DNA of 31,573 bases from NCBI GenBank assembly GCA_032718475.1, contig JAUCBJ010008219.1, forward strand, positions 64,001-95,573. Direction: 5' to 3'. The notes beneath the pieces were generated by a model that saw nothing but the letters and a program-made list of their open reading frames with translations, was not told where the DNA came from and made no database searches. Positions within the stretch are counted from its first letter, which is position 1; every line of letters starts with the position of its first letter. The DNA is from Nemertoderma westbladi. Its lineage: Eukaryota > Xenacoelomorpha > Nemertodermatida > Nemertodermatidae. Shown in pieces: positions 17,902-28,996 of this stretch. Made by a program: the position numbers and the translations under genes.

Positions 17902-18121
17902 TTCCTACCAACCAATACATAACCGCGACATCTACCACCCATGGGGCGGAAGGGTAGCACAAACTTATTTCCAATTACACGTTCAATATGCGAAGCCATG
18001 TGGTTTATAGGAAATATCGAGAATTCGAGAAAATCGAGAATACGAGAAACTCGATCGAAATACCTGCTCATCCCAGTATCCGTCCGTAGTCACCGGACAG
18101 CTGCGGTTTATTCCCTGGTAT

Positions 18122-18157
18122 TGGTGTATTGCCTGGTGTATTGCCTGGTGTATTGCC
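18122..18157. repeat. 12-bp tandem repeat, three perfect units
   Basis: TGGTGTATTGCC at 18122, 18134 and 18146. Confidence 0.9.
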
Positions 18158-18529
18158 TGAGTGAGGCATGAGGAACTTGGCAGTGGCCCGCATTACGATC
18201 CGACCGACCACCGCATTCCCAGTGTAGTAAATAGAATCTTACTGACAAGCAAGCAATTCCGTAGTATTTATTCCTCAGTTAATCGCGTCTTGATGCCACT
18301 CGGCTGCTCGGGTACAGATACACCGGACTGTCGGAAGCTGTTTAGATGAAGAAGTTGTTTAGAGATGGCCTTGCCAACGACCAACTACCTGAAGACGGTA
18401 CCGGTAACTCTGTACCACTGTAACAGTTAACAGTACCGGTACCGTACTGTAATCCTGTAGTCTCCTAGCAACCAGCTGATCCCAAGCCTAATAATTTTTG
18501 GGTAGTTTAATTTATTATAACTGTAAGAC

Positions 18530-18725
18530 AGTTACACAGATGCTGCACGAAGACCCCACGCAAATTCAACTTGGAAAATTTCTAAACTTTGGCCAGACTA
18601 CATGTGTACCAAGTTTGGTTAAATTTCATTAACATTTGGCTGAGTTATTAACGTTTAAAATTGGACACAACAGAACGACAGAACAACAGATCGACAGAAC
18701 AACAGATCAACAGAGCAACAGACAC
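18530..18725. repeat. Likely interspersed repeat ending in an ACAGAACAACAGATC-type short tandem array
   Basis: The stretch with TACCAAGTTTGGTTAAATTT followed by a run of CAACAGA/CGACAGA units (about 16-bp period, 18668-18722) looks like a simple-repeat-tailed interspersed element common in invertebrate genomes. The family is not identified. Confidence 0.45.
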
Positions 18726-19797
18726 ACCGATTGAGTTAGTGGTACCTGTATGCTAAGCTCGCTTACTTTCGTCGCTCGCCCCACAGCCATACCAATACTT
18801 CAATGCAGAAACGTGATTGGCGCAAATTTTCGTTGCTACTTCCCAGTGGGTGTTTACTGGTCACACATATTTTCGTTTCATCAGCCGTTCCTTCCCCCTC
18901 TGGGGGTCCACTCCTTTGTAATTACAAATCACATTCTATGAATTCAATAGCTAAATTTGCTTTGAAAATATTGTCAAAGGGAGTGAAAATAATGAAGAGT
19001 TGAATGTTTAACGCCATTTCTGTGGAAGGAGTTAAAAGAATGTTCTATTTTAAAATAAAATTTATTGGTTTTACAGTATTATATTATTAGCTTCACAATT
19101 TTTTCATTTATGGTGCATTTCCTACTAATCCCTTATTAGATAATTCATTTTAATCATAATTTGTTAATTCGTCATTTTTTATATTTATTGCGCATTGTTA
19201 ACTGCGATCTGAACCAATATCATATATAAGAAAGGCGTATTCGATACATTATATCTATATACATACCGGTAGTATACTGTATAGTCCTTCAAAAGTTTAA
19301 AGTATGCCTACTCGGAAAACAGCCTTTCAAGTTAACTGAATCTCGTGCTGCGCGAAGAACACTCGCACCGTTTCAAAATTGTTTGGTTTTGGTTATAATT
19401 TGGAATATAGGTACCTAAGATGCTATTCTACATGATAGGTCAGAAAAACTTTATTTTTCGCTATTTAATATTAGTTAATACTAGTTAACAATAAAAAAAA
19501 ACTTGGTTGCGCTTAAAACCCTAAGGCTTTTACAGTTTTGAATCAAATCTCATGAAAGTTTTTTTATATGATAGATCAATGATGGGGCAACATACTGTAT
19601 TTATTATCAGACGAAATTTTGTGAACATGATTCTGCACCGTTATTTATGATAATTTTTAGGTTTATTATAAATAGTATTAAATTTTAATAACTAAAAATT
19701 TCAAAACATTGTCTGATACTTTTATGCAGGGTGGCTCTGTAGACACCCACAGAAATTTTCAGACTAATTGTTCAAAAATTAAGCCTATACGTATAAC
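18726..19797. other. AT-rich non-coding stretch
   Basis: Nothing supportable; short open frames at 18750-19003 lack any family resemblance. Confidence 0.4.
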
Positions 19798-19862
19798 GTA
19801 TAGCGCTGGTTCAACCCCCGGTGACGCGCTTTCTCATTTTTCCATTTCTGAACAAAACCTTT
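19798..19862. repeat. 65-bp repeat with B-box-like word, copy 1
   Basis: CGTATAGCGCTGGTTCAACC, then CGGTGACGCGCTTTCT, then CCATTTCTGAACAAAACC. It matches 22976-23038 with about three differences, same orientation. A shorter relative, GTGACGCGCTTTATTCATAT, lies at 30614. Confidence 0.85.
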
Positions 19863-19997
19863 CATCTTTAGTTGCATTAACAGCTCAACTCCAATTTATT
19901 TATTTAATATCACCTGGCAGCAATACTCGAGCTGAATATTTATTTATTTGTAGGCCTACTACTACTAGGATCGGCATGCTGCATTGCAGCTGCATTT

Positions 19998-21872
19998 TTA
20001 AGAATGCTGTGCCGGCTTGTCAACAAAATTGCACCGCCACAACTCCCTATCACCCATGACATTTGCTAGATCATCCGCATCTTTAAGGCCAGTGTCCTTT
20101 AAGATGCGTCTCAAGAAAGTCATGGGCTGTCCACCATGCTTATTCACTCCATGAGGCTGCCAAAGTACAAGATTATACACTGGCTGGTCCTCACGGCGAA
20201 AGCAATGTCCTGCAAAGCGGAGGCGATTTTGTTCTAGTGTCAAGCTTGGGGGAACCAATGAGACACCTCCAATGTTATATAGTGTCTGGTTGGAGATGTG
20301 TGCATTGTACTTGACACAATGAACCCGGCGTAGCATTCTTGTGAATGTGCCATCCAGAGATTTGGTGTCCTCAGCTGTTAGTGCCCAGCATGGACTCCCG
20401 TAGAGGAGTACTGGAACTACTGCTGTTCTAAATAATCGGACCTTAAGTTTCCGATTAATTCTCGGTGACTTCCAAATCCTGGAAAGCCAGCAAAGCCTAT
20501 TCAAGGCTGCCCATGCCTTTCCCTTACGTATTCGAAGGTCCTCACCTGACTTCCGGATCCATGATCCCAGGTAACAGAAGTCGTCCACATGCTCAAGCAT
20601 ACCATCCTTTGAGCTTCTGCTCATCCGATCAGAGACTTGCTGATAACTTTCAAAGTTAACTGTCAGACTTTTGGTCTTTCTGGAGTTAATAAAAAGACCA
20701 ACACTAGAAGCAGCATGTTCTAATGAGCTGAGGATCCGTTGGGCTCCCTCTAATGATTCTGAGCGTACTCCTAAGTCATCAGCAAAGTCTAGATCAGTTA
20801 GGTACTTGGCAGGATTTCCTCGACTTCTGGAGCCAGTAGGTGGAGTTAGCATCACCCCATCATCATTATGATGATCTAAGGACATGCGTAGAACATAGTC
20901 AACCACAATAATGAACAAGAATGGTGCAAGTGTGTCTCCTTGGAGGACGCCCCATAACACTTCAAATGGTTCTGTGTCACCGTCAACAGTAGACACAAAT
21001 GTTGTTGAACCATCGTATACTGATCTGATTGCTGCAATAATTTCATCAGGAATCCCATATAATGAAAGTATGCTGAACATACGTGAGCGAGAGACTGAAT
21101 CAAAGGCCTTGAAGAAGTCAACAAAGATAACAGCCAGATGCCTGTCTTTCTTTTTTGATAATTCTTCAATTATCCTTCTAAGTGCCAAAATGGGCTCCAT
21201 GGTTCCACGACCTTTGCGGAACCCATTCTGATTTCCACGAAGCAGTCTCTCAATGGGATCCCTGATGCGATTTAATAGAATCCTATTCTATTATTGTATA
21301 GCTTGGCTTTTATTATTGTATAGCTTTGCAGCAATCGAGATCAATGAGATTCCCCGAAAAGAACCATAGAGTGTTAGGTTGCCCTTCTTGGGAACTGGCA
21401 CTAACTTATTTGTTTTCATTTCTTGTGGGACTCTTGTTGTTCGGTACATGTCTACTATGATGGGATAGATGAGCTTTAAACACTCAGGTATTTTAAAGAC
21501 CTCAGGGGGAACACCATTTACTCCACTGGCACGATTGGTCTTAATGCTCTTTGCAGCAGCCTTCACTTCTGCAAAGGAGATATCGCCAATGGGAATATCT
21601 GGGAGTACAGACTCAGACACTTTTACTTCTATAAAGTTGTCAGGCAATACCCTGTCATTATTGAGGAGCTTTTCAAAGTGGGCTTTCCAACCATTGAGGC
21701 GATCGGCTGGTGATTCAGCCTTAACCTTGGTGGTTTGTTGGCTTTTCCGCCCAGTAAGCAGATTGATCGATTTCCATGCCTGGGATGATTGCCTGCTGTC
21801 GTCAGCATCATTGATGGCATCAACCTGTTGGTTTATTAGCTCCTGTAGATTAGCAGAGTACTGCCTGTTCAC
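19998..21872 (-). pseudogene. LINE reverse transcriptase, interrupted by a stop-bearing local duplication
   Basis: One frame runs from 21872 to the TAA-type stop at 19998 except for two adjacent in-frame stops, TAA (21291-21293) and TAG (21288-21290). RT motifs: ISLISIAAKLYN before the break, then FVDFFKAFDSV with the motif A Asp, a WGVLQGDTLAP block (usually G-RQGC) and the DFADDLG catalytic pair. A C-terminal thumb/zinc-like region with LLYGSPCWAL and RFAGHCFRRE follows. The stops sit in about 30 extra nucleotides: TATTATTGTATAGCTT occurs at 21289-21304 and again at 21311-21326, so a local duplication made them without changing the frame. The rest is well preserved, so the copy is not very old. 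Confidence 0.88.
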
Positions 21873-21899
21873 TGACCTAGAGTGTTCAGTGACCTAGAT
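21866..21899. repeat. 17-bp tandem duplication causing a LINE frameshift
   Basis: TGTTCACTGACCTAGAG is followed directly by TGTTCAGTGACCTAGAT. Seventeen is not a multiple of three, and the LINE frame shifts exactly here, between the segments ending at 21869 and starting at 21872. Confidence 0.85.
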
Positions 21900-22162
21900 G
21901 CAGCCTTAACTGTATTCTTGGCCGCTGTAGTCTGTTTGAGTCGGGACTCTTTCTGCGCCTTATGAAAGTCATTTCGGCACTTCTGAATTTTGTTGTCAGT
22001 CCAGGGAGCCCTTTTCCTGTTTCGAGGGTATACAGGAACTGTTTCTGCAGCTGCTAACTTAACTGCTTCTGTAAAGGCAGTATAGCCCTCACAGTGATCT
22101 GCCGCCTCAGAGGCAAGAGCCTCATACCTGTTGCTCAGCTGTAGTGTGAAGCTGGATCTCAC
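21869..22162 (-). pseudogene. LINE linker region between endonuclease and RT
   Basis: 97 codons rich in Lys, Arg and Ala (for example RKRAPWTDNKIQKC), typical of the region between the APE endonuclease and RT, where WTxEI/WWNxEI-type blocks occur. It is out of frame with both neighbours. At the upstream junction the repeated TG in CAAGTGTGAG looks like a 2-base insertion. Confidence 0.75.
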
Positions 22163-22786
22163 ACTTGGCTGTTGCTCAGAGAGGACCAGTCATGCCGCGG
22201 CAAGGCAGATTTCGTTGTTCTGCTAGCACGCAGACTAAGTCTTACCTTGGCCACAATAAGGCGGTAATCACTGGAGAAGGGTCGAAGTGTAAATGCATTA
22301 CAGTCTTGTATAGTGCTCCTGTATTTCCTACGAAACAGAATATGGTCTATCTGGGACTTGTGACCACTGGGTCCACTATGAGTCCATAGCTTTCCAGTTC
22401 GCTTCTTGAACTGGGTTCCAGCCGAAAACAATCCATTTCCAGAGATAAAATCCTGAAGATGGACAGAATTTCGGTTAACACTATTGCTCCCCAGAGACCC
22501 AGGGCGATGTAGGTGATTGATGCAGACTTGCATTAAAGTCTCCCAGGAATGTTAAGAATGCATGCTGATCCACTCCATCAGTAGCTGCTTGTAGATTGTG
22601 GTAGAAATTTTCCACCTCCTCTACAGGGGCAACACTAGTTGGAGAGTAGCACACAATCAGAACCACCTTAGGAAACTTCTTAGCCAGTCTTCCAGAACAT
22701 GAGAAGTGGCAACGGATGATGCGGTTAGAGATTTGGTCTATTTTGTCCAATGCTGCATGTGCAGTTGGATTCATCAATAGACCAAC
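22159..22786 (-). pseudogene. LINE APE-type endonuclease, frameshifted
   Basis: Two overlapping frames (22777-22481 and 22533-22159) cover the C-terminal two-thirds of an APE-like endonuclease. Visible motifs are VCYSPTS, LGDFNAS (the catalytic GDFN block) and SQIDHILFR near the end. The final block reads FSSDYRL where the family has SDH; the catalytic His is replaced by Tyr. The frame breaks just after GDFNA. The N-terminal third, including the first catalytic residues, is missing. Confidence 0.85.
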
Positions 22787-22918
22787 TTAAGGCCTACTTT
22801 CCTCTTGTTTCGCTCTAACATACTTGAGGCCGGTAGGTCCGCTGTTAGGGATAGACTATATGCAACTTAAGACTGCCTGTTCAATAGAAGTGGATTAGGC
22901 GGGATAGTGAATGTCAGG

Positions 22919-23038
22919 GGCAAGTGGCTGAACTGGTTAGCGCTACTGAGGAGGCCTGATAGGCTGAAACGTACGTATAGCGCTGGTTCAACCGCCGGTG
23001 ACGCGCTTTCTCCTTTTTTCCATTTCTGAACAAAACCA
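22919..23038 (+). mobile_element. tRNA-derived SINE head with shared 65-bp body
   Basis: GTGGCTGAACTGGTTAGCGC fits an A box and GGTTCAACC (22985-22993) a B box, about 60 bases apart. Downstream it continues into the 65-bp sequence also found at 19798-19862. The copy at 19798 has the B-box half only. Confidence 0.7.
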
Positions 23039-23964
23039 TAATATTACATCAAAAATTGTAGAAGTACAGTAGTAGGGTTTTGAAGTTGACAATTTCATAA
23101 AAAAATATTTGGAGATAATCGACCTTTCATTATACATAGTACAGTAATAGTAATTTCAATAGGTTTACCTAAATGGAAATTGTTATAGCTTGAAAACTAA
23201 AAGAGCTATTAAATAGCGGTTTTCAGATTTGGAAACACCATTTAATCGAGCATTATAATAGATCATAAAAATAATTTCGACATATTATTTTGAACCAAAT
23301 GTTGTACCCTGAATTCCAGTTGTACAGTATTATAAAGTAATACTGTTAGCCGTTAGCTGTTAGCCCTACTACATCTCAATGATAAGAACATACAGTATTG
23401 TTTCACACGAAGTTCAAATTAAATTTTTTGAATATTTGATAAATTGTATTTTATATTCCAAATTAATGGAAATGTTCCATTACAGAATGTACAGGTTAAA
23501 TTAAGCACCTAATATGGCATGCTTCTGACTTCAACCAATCACACATCCTCTTTGAATAAATATCCATATAGATCGCATAAATCAGGAGCCCGCCGTTTTT
23601 TGCTTGTAAAGGCGGCGGGAAGTAATTATAGTGTTGCGGTTAAGGTTTTATGAGAGTATTATGAAGTACCAACTGTATGATAAAGGTAACGAAATTAGCA
23701 TTTAAGAGAGGCTGGAGGATAATACAGTATTCTTCAGGACGGAGTTCCACGATGGAGGGATCTTCGATCGATCTGTATTAACATAAGGACAAATGCCTCA
23801 AGAACATCTGGGCAGCTACCGATAGACAGTGTCAATGGACAGAGCCGCCAACCCTGTTTTACACTGCCAATGAAATAATTATTTCAGAAAACTTAGCATT
23901 TTATTGTAACTACAGTACAATATGTGATACTACACAGTACTACTACAAAACTGTAGGTACAGTA
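23039..23964. other. AT-rich non-coding stretch
   Basis: Contains the second copy of the 9170-type repeat at 23258-23302 and a GC-rich inverted repeat CCCGCCG (23589-23595) / CGGCGGG (23613-23619). No gene is supported. Confidence 0.45.
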
Positions 23965-24351
23965 GAGCGAGCGCGTACAGTGGAAAAGAGATCCTTCCAG
24001 GCTTCCCGATTCTCCAACTACTACTATGTCGAGCGAACTCAGACAGTGGAAATGAGATCCTTCCAGACTTCCCGATTCACCAACTACTACTAGGTCGAGC
24101 GAACTCAGACAGTGGAAATGAGATCCTTCCAGACTTCCCGATTCACCAACTACTACTACAGTAGGTCGAGCGAACTCAGACAGTGGAAATGAGATCCTTC
24201 CAGGCTTCCTGATTTTCCAACTACAACTAGGTCGAGCGAACTCAGACAGTGGAAATGAGATCCTTCCAGGCTTCCCGATTCTCCAATACTACTAGGTCGA
24301 GCGAACTCAGACAGTGGAAATGAGATCCTTCCAGGCTTCCCGATTCTCCAT
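23965..24351 (+). repeat. 66-bp tandem array, about six units
   Basis: Units begin GAGCGA at 23965, 24031, 24097, 24168, 24234 and 24299 (66, 66, 71, 66, 65 and a partial 53 bp). Each contains CAGTGGAAATGAGATCCTTC and CTTCCCGATT. The 71-bp unit carries an extra ACAGT. The first unit is the most diverged. Confidence 0.92.
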
Positions 24352-24510
24352 AGTTGTCACAATTTCGTTTCTCCCAAGTTTAGTATCCCTTTCAAGTTGG
24401 TTTATATATACAGTATGTTATATACGGGTACGCATTCCTTGTGTTGGTTGCCAGAAAGGTACCTGTAGTATATCTGGTATAACCTCGTGTTTAGTTCTCC
24501 AGCTTGAGTT

Positions 24511-24575
24511 GTGGCGGTGCAACTTTGTTGACAAGCCGGCATAACATTCTTATTGCACGCTGCATTGGGGTTGCC
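24511..24575 (+). mobile_element. Diverged LINE 3' end fragment
   Basis: GAGTTGTGGCGGTGCAACTT, then TGTTGACAAGCCGGCA, then AACATTCTTA and GCTGCATT match the 3' end of the LINE at 19961-20045 in the opposite orientation, with several changes. It encodes the residual ELWRCNFVDKPA end of the RT. Confidence 0.8.
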
Positions 24576-25154
24576 AATTGTTGATTGCATGGTGGTGACA
24601 AAATTATTTCGTTAAGCTGGAATAGCATCTCAATGTAGTAGTAGGCCTACTGCTCCTTCAACACCAGCAGTGCTCAATGAATCTTAATCTGCGTAATTGA
24701 TCGGTAAACTCGAACTTTTTTCATTGTAATACCCAGGGAGTTAGACCCCATTCAACTATATTTCCTATTACTGGAATACCACCCAGCCATCAGTCAACCT
24801 ACTGTACCCATCACTATGTTCACGGAGAGTTGTTGATACATGTGGTATCGTACCATAAAACTCGGCGTTTATCATGTGTCCCACCAACTACAGTATGTGT
24901 TAGGTGTTTTTAAATAATTAATTTAATTTCAAACACTAAGGGAAAGCCCCAGAAGTTTTAAAGTTGCGGTGTTTTCTAACCAAAACAATAAACAAAATCT
25001 TAAATAACATATATGCGAACAATTTGAGCTGGAGATCGCTTTTTTCACTTGAGGTCAATGTACGGCAGTATTAGATGCAGGTGATCTTTAGGGCTGCCAT
25101 TAATAGTCTTATAACTTTTTGTTGGGCACAGCTTAATTGCAAAGTCGGCAATGA
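24576..25154. other. Non-coding stretch with a dispersed-repeat copy
   Basis: 24925-24997 has the GGTGTTTTCTAACCAAAACA core shared with 17192 and others. Nothing else is seen. Confidence 0.45.
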
Positions 25155-25224
25155 CGTCCGGGTGGGATCGAACTGGTGACCTCCGGGTTGGAAGTCTGAC
25201 GCTGTAACCATTCCGCTAGCGGCT
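25155..25224 (-). mobile_element. tRNA-derived SINE head, minus strand
   Basis: On the minus strand TAGCGGAATGGTTACAGCG (A box) and GTTCGATCCC (B box; rc of 25164-25173). The anticodon-loop position reads CTTCCAA, again TCC as in the 15899 copy. Stems are too imperfect for a functional tRNA. Confidence 0.7.
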
Positions 25225-26830
25225 CCGGTAAAAGATAGACCTGGAAATACTGCCTGATACTGTACCTTGTAACAATTCGTTGCTTAAGTTATTTCGTCAG
25301 TATGTCTAGGTCTCACCAGTATAATACACTTTCCACTGTGGCTCGAAAGAACTTGGTTTTCAGGTGACGGGAGAGTTCTTATATCCAGATGGAATCCATT
25401 TTTGAAAGACCCACCCATGATTTGCATTTCATCAATGAACTCGCCCCATTCGGACCTTCAACCCAATATGGGTTGCAAGTGAAGGCCCTACGGTATGGTA
25501 TGCCGTCTTACTGTCGCAATTCAAAAGCTGTAAATCATAAGGCGTTTCGGCCGTTAATTTATACATTATGTAGCCTATAGGCTACTCCTCCACCATATTG
25601 ATCTGTAGGTTGGGCTACCACATTCACACAGAGTGTGGATTAACACTAAGTGGGCTGGAATAGGCATCGCATCACCAAACCGCCATTCGGGCGAATCGTT
25701 GAAATCGCATATTAATAAGTCAAATAGAGCGTAGTAGCTTTAGTAGGCCTAATTTTGGAAATCCAATAAATTATGTATTGCAAAGTAAAGAAATGTTTAT
25801 CTTTTATGAGTCGAGCCAAAACTATAGAAGTGGTAGGAGAATTCGCAATAATTGTGATGAGTTACAAAGTAAGCAAATATGTCCGTTTGTTCAGCATAAT
25901 AAAATATTATTGCATAAAAAAAGAAGGTATTGTCCAAATTGTCCAGATTTATAGGCCTAACACGAATACAGTAGCAGGTACCGGTACAGTACCGCAGTAC
26001 CGGTATTGATCGCATACTTTGATAATGATTTCGGTTTACCTTCGGACCATTGGCTGGTGCGATAATTCTAGAAAAGCAGCATCCAATGTCTGTCTGATGG
26101 TGAATCTAAAATGACTCAAATTCTGACTTACATAGATTCCCACCAGGAGATAATTAAGCGTCAGTGGGTGACAGCCAGTACAGTCGTTGCTGGCCTGGCC
26201 TTGTTGATAAATACAGTAGCATGAACTTTCTGCTACATAGGATGGGAGTTGCACAAGGAATCAATCACTTTAATACGAACAAATGGCAAGGTGTGGTCTG
26301 TATTAAATTACGTTTCATGTGTATGTAAATCACCGGGAATTACGCATTCTTTCAATTTTAAATAAACTCTGGCAGCAGTTAGAATGAGGCTGGCTTGGGG
26401 GATGAATGACTGAATGAGGGAGGCAGGCCGGCCCCTGTTGGTTTCTTTTATTGCAGAATATACAGTATGTACCATTTACCATTGATGATACGTACACCGG
26501 GAAAGCCCACTTTAAAAGATGCAGGGTTCATGGGAAAGCCACCTTTACTAATGGTGCATTGTAAAACCGCAGTAGTAACGCCGTATTGCCAAAAACCCAG
26601 CAGCGTCATGCTCATGCAGGCACAATGCAGGCTTACCATTTACAGCTGTCGTAGAACTAAATCAGCATGTGGAAATGATCAGCTGATGGGTGGATTAAAC
26701 GTGGTAGTCAGCGCCTGATGTACCCCTCCTCTTGGAGGTTACAGTTGGCTAGCATAGGCGTAGGCCTATTGAACCAGAAAACTCGGCCAATGAAAACTCT
26801 TACTGTAGGCCTTAACCCTTTGTTGGACTT
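25225..26830. other. Region without recognisable genes
   Basis: Several 60-80 codon open frames (25389-25580, 26036-26254, 26448-26718) match no family I know. The 26448-26640 stretch is richer in GC than its surroundings and open on both strands, so it deserves a homology search. A GGTACCGGTACAGTACCG-type palindrome cluster lies at 25977-26005. Confidence 0.35.
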
Positions 26831-26846
26831 GTTGCTTTTAAGCAAC
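26831..26846. repeat. GTTGCTTTTAAGCAAC motif, copy 1
   Basis: 7-bp inverted arms GTTGCTT/AAGCAAC around TT. Confidence 0.8.
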
Positions 26847-27159
26847 AGTTATTAGTCTTATCTAATAGAAAAACCATCAACCAACCATTACTACACCTTG
26901 AAGGTTATAGTAGGATAGTTAAATTATCCAATAAAAATGAAGGGCTTGGGTGGGAGGTTTAAATTATGTTGTAAGTTAGGCTGATAGGAATAATGTGAAT
27001 TTTAGTTTATAGGTATCTTTAGGTCGGTTTTTTATTCCTGCAATAATTTTATGTTGCCAAAAAAAATAATAACGTAATTTTTGTATATCCTGCACCTATT
27101 ACATGTATTATTGCAAATTTACAGGATCATTTGTAATTCTGAGGCACAAAATAAGACGT

Positions 27160-27175
27160 GTTGCTTTTAAGCAAC
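27160..27175. repeat. GTTGCTTTTAAGCAAC motif, copy 2; left inverted end candidate
   Basis: Followed by AGAGTGC. The reverse complement of the third copy (29136-29151) is followed by ACAGTGC, so the two face each other across the 28-bp array. Confidence 0.7.
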
Positions 27176-27530
27176 AGAGTGCAGTAAAGGAAACGGATCA
27201 AAACAGTGCAATTTTAGGTTTTCCGTTTGTAGGATGTTAAAGACTTTTTGTTTGTCACTTCTAAGTAAATTATTGATTGTTATAGAGTTAATAAATTATT
27301 TAATTACTTTAATTATTTAATAAGATAATAGGCTAATAATTATTAAATTAGGTACCGGTAATTAAATCACTAAGGCAAATACAGTTTCACAGGCAATTTA
27401 TATATGCATAGAAGGGTCTTTCGATGATTTTAGTTAATTAATTGGGATACTAATTATTGGTTATTAGTTAATTAGGTGAATTAATTAATTAAATTGATTT
27501 GCTAATTATTTAATTAGGAAATTAATTTAG

Positions 27531-28996
27531 TATATGTGGTGCAGCCACCCTTGGAGAGTAAAATGTGGTGCAGCCACCGTTGGGGAGTATATGTGGTGCA
27601 GCCACCGTTGGAGAGTAGATGTGGTGCAGCCACCGTTGGAGAGTAGATGTGGTGCAGCCCCCGTTGGAGAGTAGATTTGGTGCAGCCACCCTTGGAGAGT
27701 AAATGTGGTGCAGCCACCGTTGGTTAGTAAATGTGGTGCAGCCTCCGTTGGGGAGTATATGTGGTGCAGCCACCCTTGGAGAGTAAATGTTGTGCAGCCA
27801 CCGTTGGGGAGTAAATGTGGTGCAGCCACCGTTGGTTAGTAAATGTGGTGCAGCCTCCGTTGGGGAGTATATGTGGTGCAGCCACCCTTGGAGAGTAAAT
27901 GTTGTGCAGCCACCGTTGGGGAGTAAATGTGGTGCAGCCACCGTTGGGGAGTAAATGTGGTGCAGCCACCGTTGGGGAGTAGATGTGGTGTAGCCACCGT
28001 TTGGGAGTAAATGTGGTGCAGCCACCGTTGGGGAGTAGATGTGGTGTAGCCACCGTTTGGGAGTAGATGTGGTGCAGCCACCGTTGGGGAGTAGATGTGG
28101 TGCAGCCTCCGTTGGGGAGTAAATCTGGTGCAGCCACCGTTGGGGAATAAATCTGGTGCAGCCTCCGTTGGGGAGTAGATGTGGTGCAGCCACCGTTGGG
28201 GAGTAGATGCGGTGCAGCCACCGTTGGGGAGTAGATGTGGTACAACCACCACTGGGGAGTAAATGTGGTGCATCCACCATAGGGGAGTAGATGTTGAACA
28301 TTGGGGAGTAGATGTGATGCAGCCACCATTGGGGAGTAGATGTGGTGCAGCCACTGTTGGAGATAGTAGATGTGGTGCAGCCAGCGTTGAGGAGTAGGCC
28401 TAAATGTGATGCAGCCACCATTGGGGGTAGATATGGTGGTACAGCCACCATTGAGGGGTAGATTGTGGTGCAGCCATCGTAGGGGAGTAGATCTTGATCT
28501 TTGGGGAGTATGTGATGTGTGATGCAGCCACCATTGGGGAGTAGATATGGCGCAGTCACCATTGGGGGGAGTCGATGTTGACCATTGTGGTGTAGATGTG
28601 GCGCAGCCACCCTTGGGGAGTAGATGTTGACCATAGGGTAGTAGAAGTGATGCGGCCACCATTAGGGAGTAGATGTGATGCAGCCACCATTGGGGAGTAG
28701 ATGTTGACCATTGGACCTCGGGAGTATTTGTGATACAGCCACCATTGGGGAGTAAGCCTAAATGTGGTGCAGTCACCATTGGGGGTAGATGTGGTACAGC
28801 CACTATTGGGGAGATGTGGTGCAGCCACTATTGGGGAGTAGATTTGGTTCAGCCACCGTTGGGGAGTGGATGTGGTACAACCACCACTGGGGAGTAAATG
28901 TTGTGCAGCCACCGTTGGGGAGTAAATGTGGTGCAGCCACCGTTGGGGAGTAGATGAGGTACAGCCACCGTTGGGGAGTAGATGTGGTGCACCCAC
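27531..28996. repeat. 28-bp minisatellite, about 52 units over 1.47 kb
   Basis: Consensus AGATGTGGTGCAGCCACC-GTTGGGGAGT (28 bp). The left part (27531-28250) is homogeneous and contains higher-order units: 112 bp (4 x 28), identical at 27721-27832 and 27833-27944, and 56 bp at 27979 and 28035. The centre (28255-28850) is degenerate, with shortened GTTGACCATTGGGG-type units, and the right end returns to the consensus. Because 28 leaves a remainder of one when divided by three, each strand shows a 28-residue, 84-bp protein period, and the long minus-strand frames at 27522-29170 are by-products. Confidence 0.95.

Larger units (their letters stand above)
19961..22789 (-). mobile_element. APE-type non-LTR retrotransposon (LINE), decayed, 5'-truncated
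   Basis: Reading on the minus strand, endonuclease then reverse transcriptase, a short 3' UTR and a (TAG)n tail. Homology starts abruptly at about 22789, inside the endonuclease. AGGCCTACT flanks both ends (19952-19960 and 22790-22798) as a candidate 9-bp target duplication, but this word is abundant across the window, so the match is weak evidence. The same 3' tail occurs with a clean duplication at 11086-11196 and in a diverged form at 24511-24575. The domain order suggests an RTE/CR1-like lineage; the clade is not assigned. Confidence 0.88.

Noticed and set aside
19798-23038. The 65-bp repeat as a long target duplication of the LINE
   Set aside because: The repeats are not adjacent to the LINE ends and differ from each other; they are better explained as SINE copies.
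26037-26254. Two-exon model on the minus strand around 26100
   Set aside because: The implied intron would be 26 bases, too short for spliceosomal removal.
27531-28996. CRISPR-like array
   Set aside because: Units are contiguous without unique spacers, in a eukaryotic context.
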